DNA from: an uncultured Actinomycetes bacterium
GTDB lineage: Bacteria > Actinomycetota > Actinomycetes > Nanopelagicales > Nanopelagicaceae
Length of the DNA stretch: 64,000 nt
Assembly (NCBI GenBank): GCA_903827945.1
Contig: CAIKKN010000031.1
Location: 52,143 to 116,142 of the forward strand
Reading direction: 5' to 3'
In this document: positions 38,869 through 46,552 of the stretch, one piece after another
Position numbering within the stretch: the first letter of the stretch is position 1
How the letters are laid out: each line of letters starts with the position of its first letter
Notes under the pieces: generated by a model
Told to the model about the DNA's origin: nothing
The model's database searches: none
The model's input: the letters and a program-made list of their open reading frames with translations, nothing else
Made by a program: the position numbers and the translations under genes

Positions 38869-39786
38869 ATGAAACTCGGACTACTAACTGCACCTCTCCC
38901 ATCTGTTCCATTGATGGAAATTGCAAAATGGGCTAATACACAACGATTTGAAATGTTAGAAGTGTGTTGCTGGCCAAAATCAGCTGATGCAAATCGACGA
39001 TATGCAGGTATAACCCACATCGATGTAGAAAATTTAAGCAAAGAAGAGGGCCAACAGATCGTTGGAGAACTTAAGACTCATAATATTACGATGTCGGCGC
39101 TAGGTTATTACCCAAATAATCTTCATCCAGATTCCAACCACCGTGAAGCTGTAAATGAACACACTAAAAAAGTTATTCGAGCAGCAGGCCTGATGGGTGT
39201 ACCTGTAGTGAGTACTTTTATTGGTGCAGATGCCACAAAAACCCAAGCAGAGAACTGGGTTGAAGCGCAGAAAATTTGGCCAGATATTGTGAAATATGCT
39301 TCGGACAATAATGTAAAAATTGCAATTGAAAACTGCCCCATGATTTTTAGCAAAGATGAATGGCCAAGTGGTCATAATGTTGCATATTCTCCAAAAATTT
39401 GGCGCGAGATGTTTGATAAGTTTGGGCCAACAGTTGGTTTAAACCTCGACCCATCGCACTTGGTTTGGCAAATGATTGATATTGAAAGAGTTATTCGAGA
39501 GTTTGGAAGCCGTATTTATCATACTCATGTTAAAGATATGGAAATTGATCGAGAAGGCTTATATGAAAACGGAATAATGTCAGGTGGAATTGGTTGGCAG
39601 AGACCACGTCTACCAGGTTATGGAGAAGTGAATTGGGCAAAGTTTGTTTCTACGCTTTCACAAGTGGGTTATGACTACGTACTATGCATTGAACACGAAG
39701 ATCGCAGATATGAAGGCACTGACGAATTAGTAAAGCAGGGCTTCATGATTGCACGTAATCAAATAGCCCCGCTTCTACCAATGTAG
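38869..39786 (+). CDS. Xylose-isomerase-like TIM-barrel sugar isomerase/epimerase
   Basis: A 305-aa protein of the AP-endonuclease-2/IolE-IolI family. Likely metal ligands are the Glu in IAIENCPMIF, the Asp in LNLDPSHLVW, the His in YHTHVKDMEI and the Glu in VLCIEHEDRR. Known relatives are epimerases, isomerases and dehydratases of keto-sugars. AAAGGAACGA precedes the ATG. It is the last gene of the transporter transcript and is followed tail-to-tail by the second Gfo/Idh gene after 8 bases. Confidence 0.87.
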   Translation: MKLGLLTAPLPSVPLMEIAKWANTQRFEMLEVCCWPKSADANRRYAGITHIDVENLSKEEGQQIVGELKTHNITMSALGYYPNNLHPDSNHREAVNEHTKKVIRAAGLMGVPVVSTFIGADATKTQAENWVEAQKIWPDIVKYASDNNVKIAIENCPMIFSKDEWPSGHNVAYSPKIWREMFDKFGPTVGLNLDPSHLVWQMIDIERVIREFGSRIYHTHVKDMEIDREGLYENGIMSGGIGWQRPRLPGYGEVNWAKFVSTLSQVGYDYVLCIEHEDRRYEGTDELVKQGFMIARNQIAPLLPM

Positions 39787-39794
39787 AACTTACT

Positions 39795-41000
39795 TTATGG
39801 ATTTACGGTTGCAACAACGCGATCGCTGAACTCGTTGGTTGTTGGATTCTTTAGAATCATTTTGACCCTACCGTCGGGCAAAGTCTCCTGTTTAATAATA
39901 ATTTGTCCCTCAAATGTATTTGGAGTGTTACTAATTCGTGGGGTTCTCCCTCCACGCCACTCAACATCTATCGGCGCCCATCCATGTGTTTCAACGGATT
40001 TAAAGCAAGCATCCATAATCGCATTCACAACATAGCCATCGTAGAAAGTTTCCATTGGATCTGATCCATTTTCCATGGAATTGAACATGTCAGTGAACAT
40101 ATCGACGTAGCCGAGCTCAGCAACTTCATCACCAACTGGAAATAACCATCCAGTAGAAGTTTCAGATTTTTCAGCAACATATGAATTGCCTTCGGCAGAT
40201 GTAAACATCTCAAAACCTGTGCGCAAGAAATGGTTTAGCCAGATGGTTCCATGTGTACCTGCAACTTCGTCACGTAAGTCCATGCCTCCTCTAAATGTCC
40301 AGGAAACTTCAAACTGACCGATTGCCCCAGATTCAAATCGAATTAAAGCAATTGCATTGTCTTCAGCATTAATGGGATGTACCAAAGTATCTTTCCAGCA
40401 AAGAACTTCTATTGGACGATTGCCCTTACCAACAAAATTTCTAATGATTTCAATGCAGTGGCACCCGAGATCAATGATGCATCCGCCCCCCGCTTGTTTG
40501 TCATCCCAAAACCATGCGCTGTGAGGCCCAGGGTGCGTTTCACGAGATCGAACCCAGAGGACATCGCCAACTGCACCGCTTTGAACAGACTTAACTGCCT
40601 TCAAAGTTTTTGGCGTATAGCAAAGGTCTTCTAGATATCCGGCAAAAATTCCAGCCTTTTCCACCATATCCAAAATTCTTTTAGCTTCTGCAGCCGTTCT
40701 AGCAAGTGGTTTTGTGCACAAAACTGCTTTTCCTGCTTTTGCAATTTTTGCGATAACTTCCTCATGCATGTGGTTTGGTAGGGCAACTACAACCACATCT
40801 GTATCTGGGTGGTTGATGGCTTCATCGATATCAGTTGTGTAGTTCGGGACATTCCAGCGTTCTGCAAAAGCAGCCCCTCTTTCACTAGATCGCGAATAAA
40901 CCACTGCAACAGAGTCTCTATTTCGCTGCCCCTGTAATGTCATGGTGTAAAAATCGGCAATCAACCCAGTACCAAGCATCGTTATCCGGTGAGCCTTCAC
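39795..41000 (-). CDS. Gfo/Idh/MocA-family oxidoreductase (second)
   Basis: A 401-aa NAD(P)-dependent oxidoreductase. I start it at GTG 41000 because GGAGG lies six bases before; the open frame extends five codons more to a TTG. The Rossmann motif is [13 protein letters not shown], and the catalytic loop reads CTKPLART, with Thr where most relatives have Glu. [15 protein letters not shown] gives the Asp/His pair. It differs strongly from the first Gfo/Idh gene, so the two likely act on different steps. It is transcribed away from the FAD oxidoreductase, with operator site 3 between. Confidence 0.87.
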   Translation of the reverse strand: MKAHRITMLGTGLIADFYTMTLQGQRNRDSVAVVYSRSSERGAAFAERWNVPNYTTDIDEAINHPDTDVVVVALPNHMHEEVIAKIAKAGKAVLCTKPLARTAAEAKRILDMVEKAGIFAGYLEDLCYTPKTLKAVKSVQSGAVGDVLWVRSRETHPGPHSAWFWDDKQAGGGCIIDLGCHCIEIIRNFVGKGNRPIEVLCWKDTLVHPINAEDNAIALIRFESGAIGQFEVSWTFRGGMDLRDEVAGTHGTIWLNHFLRTGFEMFTSAEGNSYVAEKSETSTGWLFPVGDEVAELGYVDMFTDMFNSMENGSDPMETFYDGYVVNAIMDACFKSVETHGWAPIDVEWRGGRTPRISNTPNTFEGQIIIKQETLPDGRVKMILKNPTTNEFSDRVVATVNP

Positions 41001-41039
41001 ACTAACCTCCAACAAGTCATAAGAGTTAAGAATTTATAG

Positions 41040-41051
41040 TAGTATAGACTA
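41040..41051. promoter_or_regulatory. GntR-type operator, site 3
   Basis: TAGT-ATAG-ACTA is a perfect 4-bp-arm palindrome with the same ATAG centre and GTATAGAC core as site 1. It is in the 102-base gap between the two divergent genes at 41000 and 41103, where it could control both. Confidence 0.78.
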
Positions 41052-41102
41052 ATTAGGGCGAGGAATAAGGAGTCCAACGAAAAATCCTGAGAGGTTAAAA
41101 AT

Positions 41103-42425
41103 ATGACCAGCCGTATGAATCTAGGCAATTTTGATGTAGTTGTCGTAGGTTCAGGTTCGGCAGGGGCGTGTGCGGCGATTGCCTCGGCAAGATTAGGCGC
41201 AAGTACTTTAATAATTGACCGACTTCCTTTCATTGGCGGCACAAGCACTGGCGTTCTAGATACGTTCTATGGCTTTTATACCCCTGGGGAAAGATCTAAG
41301 AAAATTGTTGGCGGTATTCCTGATGATGTAGTGAATACCTTAAAAAAACTTGGGCCGGTTCTAGAGCGTCCTAATACATACGGCGCTGGTACTGGAATTA
41401 CATATAACCCCGAACACCTCAAGGTTGCATGGGAAAGATTATTAATAAATTCTGGAGTAAAGATTTTATTGCACAGTTTGCTTCAAGAAGTCAATGTGAA
41501 AGATGGCCGCATCGATTCTATAACTGTAGCAACACGTGCTGGACTTGCAAAAATTTCAGGTAAGAGTTTTATTGATGCAACTGGAGATGCAGATCTTTCA
41601 TATTTTGCGGGTTTTTCTTTTGAAAAAGCTGGAGAATTATCGCCAGCTCAAACAATGACAACGACTTTTCGAATGGTAAATGTTGATACGGCCAAACGTA
41701 AGAGTTTTTCAAAAGAAGAATTACATTCTGAAATGGAAAAAGCCGCTTCGGATGGTTACCGATTACCTCGTAGAGAGGGCTCTGATCACATAACAACTGT
41801 TCCAAATACTATGGCCACGGTTATGACACGCGTTGATTCCATAAAGATTAAAGATGACAATGAAATAGAGTCAGTCCTGGACAATCCATTTTTCTTGAGC
41901 GAATCAGAAATATATGGACGTGAACAGGCTTTGGAATACGCACGATTCCTCATTGACAGAGTTCCCGGTTATGAAAAATCAACAATATATGGGTTATCAA
42001 CTTTTCTGGGAATCCGAGAAAGTCGACGCGTTTATGGTGACTATCGTGTTACCAGAGACGACGTTTTAAATGCCCAGCAGTTTGACGATCAAATTGCTTT
42101 ATGTGGTGCACCGATTGAAGATCACCACAGTGGTACGGGCACAAATTGGGCATACATACCTGAGAGTGGAGCTGTCGGAATTCCGTTACGAGCATTACAA
42201 GTTAAAGACAGCACAAATACTTTAGTTGTTGGTAGATGTTTTTCTGCCACTCACGACGCACATGCAAGTATTCGTTCGATGGCGCAATGTATGGCCATGG
42301 GAACTGCGGCAGGCACAGTCGCATCATTAGCTACCAAATCAAGTGGCGATATCAGAAACGTTGAGTTTTCAGTAATCAAGTCAACTTTAGTTTCATCTGG
42401 CTCAATTTTAGAAATCCCAGAATAA
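41103..42425 (+). CDS. FAD-dependent oxidoreductase
   Basis: A 440-aa flavoprotein of the FAD_oxidored (PF12831-like) family. The dinucleotide-binding motif is VVVGSGSAGACAAIASARLG near residue 13. FIGGTSTGVLDTFYG follows, then FIDATGDADLSYFAGF, and near the C-terminus GRCFSATHDAHASIRSMAQC. AGAGGT precedes the ATG. The reaction is not known for this family branch; oxidation of a sugar acid or an alcohol is plausible. The hydrolase gene starts 3 bases later, so both belong to the last transcript of the island. Confidence 0.85.
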   Translation: MTSRMNLGNFDVVVVGSGSAGACAAIASARLGASTLIIDRLPFIGGTSTGVLDTFYGFYTPGERSKKIVGGIPDDVVNTLKKLGPVLERPNTYGAGTGITYNPEHLKVAWERLLINSGVKILLHSLLQEVNVKDGRIDSITVATRAGLAKISGKSFIDATGDADLSYFAGFSFEKAGELSPAQTMTTTFRMVNVDTAKRKSFSKEELHSEMEKAASDGYRLPRREGSDHITTVPNTMATVMTRVDSIKIKDDNEIESVLDNPFFLSESEIYGREQALEYARFLIDRVPGYEKSTIYGLSTFLGIRESRRVYGDYRVTRDDVLNAQQFDDQIALCGAPIEDHHSGTGTNWAYIPESGAVGIPLRALQVKDSTNTLVVGRCFSATHDAHASIRSMAQCMAMGTAAGTVASLATKSSGDIRNVEFSVIKSTLVSSGSILEIPE

Positions 42426-42427
42426 AG

Positions 42428-43369
42428 ATGACAATTGCTCGGAGCGTGCTTGGAGATATTCCTACCAACGCATTAGGTGTGACTTATATGCATGAACATT
42501 TGATTATTGATTCAAGAATCGTAGAAAATGAATTCAAACACATTTGGCTTCCCTCCACGGAGGCCGCTGCATCCGAAGCTTCGTTATGTTATGAAGTTGG
42601 AGTTCGGACTCTAGTTGATTGTATGCCAATGGGTTCTGGTGGTGATATTAGAAAACTGGTTGAAGTGAGCAAAAATAGCGAAATAAATATTATTGCCTCG
42701 ACTGGGATGCACACGAGAAAATATTATGAATCTGACGATGCAATTTTGCAAATGAATGCCGACGAATTGTCCGAGAAGTTTATTGAGGATATTCAAATTG
42801 GATCGAAAAATACTTCACACAAGGCAGGGATCATCAAAGTAGCCTCCATGGATGAAAAATTATCCACCAAAGAAAAGGATCTTTTTGAGGCCGCGGCCAT
42901 CGCTCATAATCAAACTGGAGCCCCAATCCTTACACATTGTGAACATGGCGAAGGTGCAATCGAACAAATTGAACTATTTCATAAGTTAGGAATTTCTCTC
43001 GATAATGTAACAATTTCGCACACAGATAAAGTGGATGACTACGGCTATCACTATGAGATTTTAAGTAGCGGGGTTTTTGTTGAATTTGACCAATCATTGC
43101 GCCAATTTGAAGATTTAACGCCCAAGAGCGCTTCGCTCACATGTGCATTATTAGAAGCCGGTTTTAGTGATCAAATCATGTTTGGAACTGATGGCGCACG
43201 GCGAACTTTATGGAGCACACTAAACGGTACTCCAGGTTTAGCGTGGCTATATTCGGGTTGGAGTAAGGTACTAATTAATCTAGGAGTTACTCAAAAAGAT
43301 TTAGATAAATTTTTTATAGGAAACCCGTCAAAAGCCTTACAGTTCAAGGAGATCAAAAATGTTTTTTGA
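42428..43369 (+). CDS. Phosphotriesterase-family metal hydrolase (lactonase-like)
   Basis: A 313-aa amidohydrolase-fold enzyme. The metal site is visible: TYMHEHLIIDS (HxH), GIIKVASMD (bridging Lys), LTHCEHGEGA and VTISHTDKVDD (two His), and IMFGTDGARR (Asp). Proteins of this family in sugar operons have been shown to be lactonases of sugar lactones or their phosphates, and that is my preferred role. It overlaps the aldolase gene by 11 bases. Confidence 0.85.
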   Translation: MTIARSVLGDIPTNALGVTYMHEHLIIDSRIVENEFKHIWLPSTEAAASEASLCYEVGVRTLVDCMPMGSGGDIRKLVEVSKNSEINIIASTGMHTRKYYESDDAILQMNADELSEKFIEDIQIGSKNTSHKAGIIKVASMDEKLSTKEKDLFEAAAIAHNQTGAPILTHCEHGEGAIEQIELFHKLGISLDNVTISHTDKVDDYGYHYEILSSGVFVEFDQSLRQFEDLTPKSASLTCALLEAGFSDQIMFGTDGARRTLWSTLNGTPGLAWLYSGWSKVLINLGVTQKDLDKFFIGNPSKALQFKEIKNVF

Positions 43370-43901
43370 AGCATTAAGGCAGCAGAAAATTCTTCCAATT
43401 ATCACTGTTAATGAAATTGCCCAGACTCGTTCGACAGTTTCTATGCTGAAATCTAATGGATTAAATATTATTGAGATCACTCTTAGAACCCCTCAGAGTT
43501 TGGAAGCTCTTGAAGAATTTTGCAAGGATTCTGATTTAGTTATTGGTGCTGGTTCGATTTCAAATGTCGATCAATTGGAACAAGTTGTAAGTATTGGTGC
43601 AAAGTTTGGTGTTTCACCAGGAATATTTGAACCACTTGTTATACGTGCATCACAGCTTGGATTGCCATATATTCCCGGAGTTGCAACACCATCGGAGATT
43701 ATGACGGCAATAAATCTCGGTGTTAATCAAGTTAAATTCTTCCCAAGTGAAACGCTTGGTGGAATAGCAGCTCTTAAATCTCTCAGTGCGCCATTTCCAA
43801 CGGTGAGTTTTATACCAACAGGCGGCATTAACGCTGAAAACTATGAAGAATATTTGAAGCATAAATTCGTGCTGGCAGTCGGCGGAACGTGGTTAACCTA
43901 A
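43359..43901 (+). CDS. KDPG/KHG-family aldolase, short form
   Basis: A class I aldolase of the Eda/DgoA family, splitting 2-keto-3-deoxy sugar acid phosphates to pyruvate and an aldehyde phosphate. GAGSISNVDQ, the Schiff-base Lys in NQVKFFPSETLGG, and FIPTGGINAENYEEYL are present. EITLRTPQSL contains the catalytic Glu. At 180 aa it lacks the last 20-30 residues of typical members, ending right after VGGTWLT. Nothing downstream in any frame continues it. It ends 140 bases before the right-hand tRNA copy, so the shortening may come from the island's boundary rearrangement. The active-site residues are all kept. Confidence 0.88.
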   Translation: MFFEALRQQKILPIITVNEIAQTRSTVSMLKSNGLNIIEITLRTPQSLEALEEFCKDSDLVIGAGSISNVDQLEQVVSIGAKFGVSPGIFEPLVIRASQLGLPYIPGVATPSEIMTAINLGVNQVKFFPSETLGGIAALKSLSAPFPTVSFIPTGGINAENYEEYLKHKFVLAVGGTWLT

Positions 43902-43980
43902 TTGCAGATTATTTGCATGTAGACATCTCAGAACTCACTCAATAACCTTTCCCTATATCCATCCACAATTAGGAGCTATC

Positions 43981-44079
43981 GTGAAAAAACGTTTTGGAAT
44001 ATTTGCCGCAGTAATTATTGCCGCAGTACTTGTTCGACCTTGGCGGGTTGCCCGAGCGGCCAATGGGAGGGGACTGTAA
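43981..44079 (+). pseudogene. Short ORF running into the tRNA-Tyr copy (probable gene remnant)
   Basis: A GTG start with TAGGAG eight bases upstream opens a 32-codon frame: a charged KKRF start, a hydrophobic stretch (FGIFAAVIIAAVLV), then residues encoded by the tRNA copy, ending at the TAA of its anticodon region. It looks like the N-terminus of a membrane or secreted protein whose remainder was replaced by the tRNA copy. It might instead be a real small peptide. Not recognisable. Confidence 0.4.
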
Positions 44080-44126
44080 ATCCGCCGGCAACGCCTTCGA
44101 AGGTTCAAATCCTTCACCAGCCACCA
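44042..44126 (+). pseudogene. Degenerate tRNA-Tyr copy (right island boundary)
   Basis: It matches the tRNA-Tyr at 28890 over all 85 bases except three: T to G at 44045, C to G at 44070 and T to A at 44090. The first gives a G-A mismatch in the acceptor stem and the second a G-G mismatch in the anticodon stem; the third is in the variable loop. There is no sequence shared with the promoter region of the intact copy. It is most likely a nonfunctional remnant of the integration event. Confidence 0.8.
44091..44126 (+). repeat. Right att-like 36-bp direct repeat
   Basis: Identical to 28939-28974. It closes the island; the chromosomal sequence after it begins with a strong terminator. Confidence 0.8.
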
Positions 44127-44130
44127 GATT

Positions 44131-44172
44131 AAAAAACCCCCGCTTCGTCTAATACGCGAAGCGGGGGTTTTT
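44131..44172. terminator. Bidirectional intrinsic terminator
   Basis: CCCCCGCTTCG (44137-44147) pairs perfectly with CGAAGCGGGGG (44157-44167), flanked by six A on the left and five T on the right. It ends transcription of the island from the left and of the APC permease gene from the right. Confidence 0.93.
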
Positions 44173-44193
44173 ACTTTACCTAGGTAATTTCAC

Positions 44194-45657
44194 CTACTTA
44201 TTGGTGCGAAACGGCCCCGCTGTTCCATTCTTTAGTCTGCTTCGAAGAGCTACGAAGTACCAAACCGCAGCTGCGAGTTCGAAGTAGATTGTCATTTTGG
44301 CCACTACGTGGCTGCCTGCAGGCAATGTCATGCAAAGAACCACAACGATGGCCCAGCCAATTCCTACCATGCTAAGTGGAACAAGTTTCTTGCCCATGTC
44401 GTAGTAGTTAGCAGGCGCACTTGGGATCTTATTATTCTTAGAGCCCACAACGGTTGCTACAAGAACCGAACCATACGTAATGTAAAGAACTACGCTAACG
44501 ATTCCAAGTACTTGTGAAGCAATTCCTGAAGAAAGGAATGTGACGCCTATAGCAAAAGCACCGACGAGAACTACTGCAGCGATAGGAGTCTTGGTCTTTG
44601 GGTTAACCTTTGAGAAGACCTTTGAGAAAGGAAGCATGTTGTCACGTGACAATGAGTAACAAGTACGAGTTGCAACTGTCACGTTAGCAAGCAAGCACGA
44701 GAACATTGAAACGAAGCAGACTACCTGCAACAAGAATCCGCCAGTTTGTCCAAAATGAGCCTTGAAAATTGAGATCATTGGATTCGATGACGTTGAATTT
44801 ACGGTGTCGCCAATTTTGCCTGGAATAGCCATCGCGAAAATTGCGAATACGCCAAGTCCAGCAAGTCCTGAAACAATAACCGAACGCTTCATCGCTTGAG
44901 GAGCAACTTTGCGGGGGTCATGCGTTTCTTCTGCAAGGTCGGCTGAACCTTCCCACCCAGCAATTGTCCAGATTGGAAGAAGGAGGGCAGTTGCAATTGC
45001 CGTGATATTTATCTTTCCACCAGTTGATGAACCGTGTTGGAAGAGAATGCTTGCGCCCTGCTTTTGAGCGAAGAATGCAATACCGATACCCAGAATTGCT
45101 GTGAGACCGATAGTTCCGACTAGTTCAACAGCAGCTCCACCGTTATTGATGCGAGCGGTAAGTTTGATTGAAATTATGTTTACGACTACTGCGAAAACAA
45201 TTCCAATTCCCGACAACATGATGATGTTGGAATGTGTTGGGTTATGCCAAAAATCAGGTGCGAACACTGAAGCGAGGGCAACAGCGATACCAGCGGATCC
45301 TACAAACTGACATAGGAGTGCATTCCACCCAGTGAACCAACCAAATGTTGGATTCGTGAGGCGAGATGCCCAATGGTAGGCATATCCAGTAATTGGTAGT
45401 CGAACAGCCAGATGACCATAGACTGAAGCGAGCAATAAGGTTCCTGCAATAACAGGTAACCAGAGCCAGATCGCGATTCCACCAATTGTCTGAAATGGTT
45501 GCGCGAAGAGGGTAAATACAGTTGTTGTAACGCTAATCATGGAGAAAGCTAAAGCGAAGGATGAGAAACCACCCATTGTTCGCTGCAACTCTTCCTTATA
45601 CCCGAAAGCGCTGAGCGCCTTATCTTCCTGTATATCTTGATTGTCATTAAACGGCAT
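44194..45657 (-). CDS. APC-family amino acid/amine permease
   Basis: A 487-aa transporter with about twelve membrane helices. GFSSFALAFSMISVTTTVFT in the first helix and the WEGSADLAEETHDPRKVAPQ loop mark the APC superfamily, close to the GABA/choline/amine permeases. AGAGGAG precedes the ATG. It begins 119 bases after the end of the SDR gene in the same direction and probably has its own promoter there. The substrate is unknown; it could feed the kinase operon upstream only if that operon's substrate is an amine or polyol, so the link is weak. Confidence 0.85.
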   Translation of the reverse strand: MPFNDNQDIQEDKALSAFGYKEELQRTMGGFSSFALAFSMISVTTTVFTLFAQPFQTIGGIAIWLWLPVIAGTLLLASVYGHLAVRLPITGYAYHWASRLTNPTFGWFTGWNALLCQFVGSAGIAVALASVFAPDFWHNPTHSNIIMLSGIGIVFAVVVNIISIKLTARINNGGAAVELVGTIGLTAILGIGIAFFAQKQGASILFQHGSSTGGKINITAIATALLLPIWTIAGWEGSADLAEETHDPRKVAPQAMKRSVIVSGLAGLGVFAIFAMAIPGKIGDTVNSTSSNPMISIFKAHFGQTGGFLLQVVCFVSMFSCLLANVTVATRTCYSLSRDNMLPFSKVFSKVNPKTKTPIAAVVLVGAFAIGVTFLSSGIASQVLGIVSVVLYITYGSVLVATVVGSKNNKIPSAPANYYDMGKKLVPLSMVGIGWAIVVVLCMTLPAGSHVVAKMTIYFELAAAVWYFVALRSRLKNGTAGPFRTNK

Positions 45658-45776
45658 TTGTACTCCTCTAGATTGAGAAATTTGAGTAGAAATAAGTTTT
45701 ATTATTTAGTTGGGGATTAGTCGGAATTTTCCGCTAACAGTTATGGCGATATTGAGTTTTGTTTTCGTTAAGTACA

Positions 45777-46541
45777 TCAATCCATGTATGCACCACCATT
45801 AACGGAGATGGCTTCTCCGGTAATAAAGCTTGAATCGCTGCCCGCCAAGAAAGCGATAACTCTGGCCACATCTTCTGGAGTCTCTAAACGAGCTAATGGC
45901 GTGTCATTGATCCAAAGTTTCTTGACACTTTCTGGATCACTGCCGCGAAGTTCTGCTTCCCACGCTAACTCACGATCCTGCATTGGAGTCGCAACAAAAC
46001 CTGGGCAGACACAATTAACAAGAATTCCGTGGGGAGCAAGTTCAAAAGCCATTGATTGAGTCAGACCAAGAACTGCAAATTTGCTTGCAACATAATCTGC
46101 AAGAAAAGGGACTCTTCCCTGCTTGGCTGCCATTGAAGCCGTATTAATGATGCGGCCTTTAACGCCAAGCTCAATCATGGAGCGCGCTACTGCTTGCCCA
46201 CATAGAAAGATTCCATATGTATTGACTTCAAATGTGCGTCTCATATCTTCGGGGGAGATGTCGATGAATTTTTGCATCTTAGAGATTCCTGCATTTGAGA
46301 CCCAGACATCTATGCGGCCATGCTTTGCCACAATGTCTTTTACTAGATTCGTTGATGACTCAGCGCTTGTCACATCAACCATCGCCGCCTCTGCATCACC
46401 TATCTCCTTCGCAACCTTTTGCGCGCTCTCCAGATTAATATCGGTGACTACAACATAAAAACCTCTAGCTCCAAGCTCTCGAGCCGTGGCAGCACCGATT
46501 CCAGATCCTGCACCAGTAACAACTGCTATTTGTTTTTTCAT
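45777..46541 (-). CDS. SDR-family oxidoreductase (sugar/polyol dehydrogenase)
   Basis: A classic short-chain dehydrogenase of 254 aa. The cofactor motif is TGAGSGIGAATA, the NAG motif VSNAGIS, and the catalytic pair is in ADYVASKFAVL. GEAISVNGGAYMD closes the protein, as in many sugar alcohol dehydrogenases. I chose the ATG at 46541, which has AAGGA eight bases before it; an ATG three codons earlier overlaps that ribosome site. It is last in the DeoR-controlled operon, next to the FGGY kinase, suggesting oxidation of a polyol or sugar before or after phosphorylation. Confidence 0.88.
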   Translation of the reverse strand: MKKQIAVVTGAGSGIGAATARELGARGFYVVVTDINLESAQKVAKEIGDAEAAMVDVTSAESSTNLVKDIVAKHGRIDVWVSNAGISKMQKFIDISPEDMRRTFEVNTYGIFLCGQAVARSMIELGVKGRIINTASMAAKQGRVPFLADYVASKFAVLGLTQSMAFELAPHGILVNCVCPGFVATPMQDRELAWEAELRGSDPESVKKLWINDTPLARLETPEDVARVIAFLAGSDSSFITGEAISVNGGAYMD

Positions 46542-46552
46542 TGATTCCATCC

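Larger units (their letters stand above)
28975..44126 (+). mobile_element. Genomic island integrated at tRNA-Tyr
   Basis: The island runs from the 3' end of the intact tRNA-Tyr through the degenerate tRNA-Tyr copy. Sequences outside the two 85-base copies are unrelated right up to their ends, as expected of a site-specific insertion. Within it the bases look richer in A/T and the codons more AT-biased than in nuo or hut genes (by eye). All the genes concern import and breakdown of a carbohydrate or are their regulator. No integrase, transposase or conjugation gene is present, so the element is immobile or was trimmed after arrival. Confidence 0.75.

Noticed and set aside
43902..43980. TGTAGACA at 43918 as another GntR site
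   Set aside because: The centre is two bases too short for the GT-ATAG-AC plan, and no intact gene follows.
28975..44041. Search for an integrase, transposase or conjugation gene in the island
   Set aside because: All genes of the region have metabolic, transport or regulatory assignments; none resembles a recombinase.
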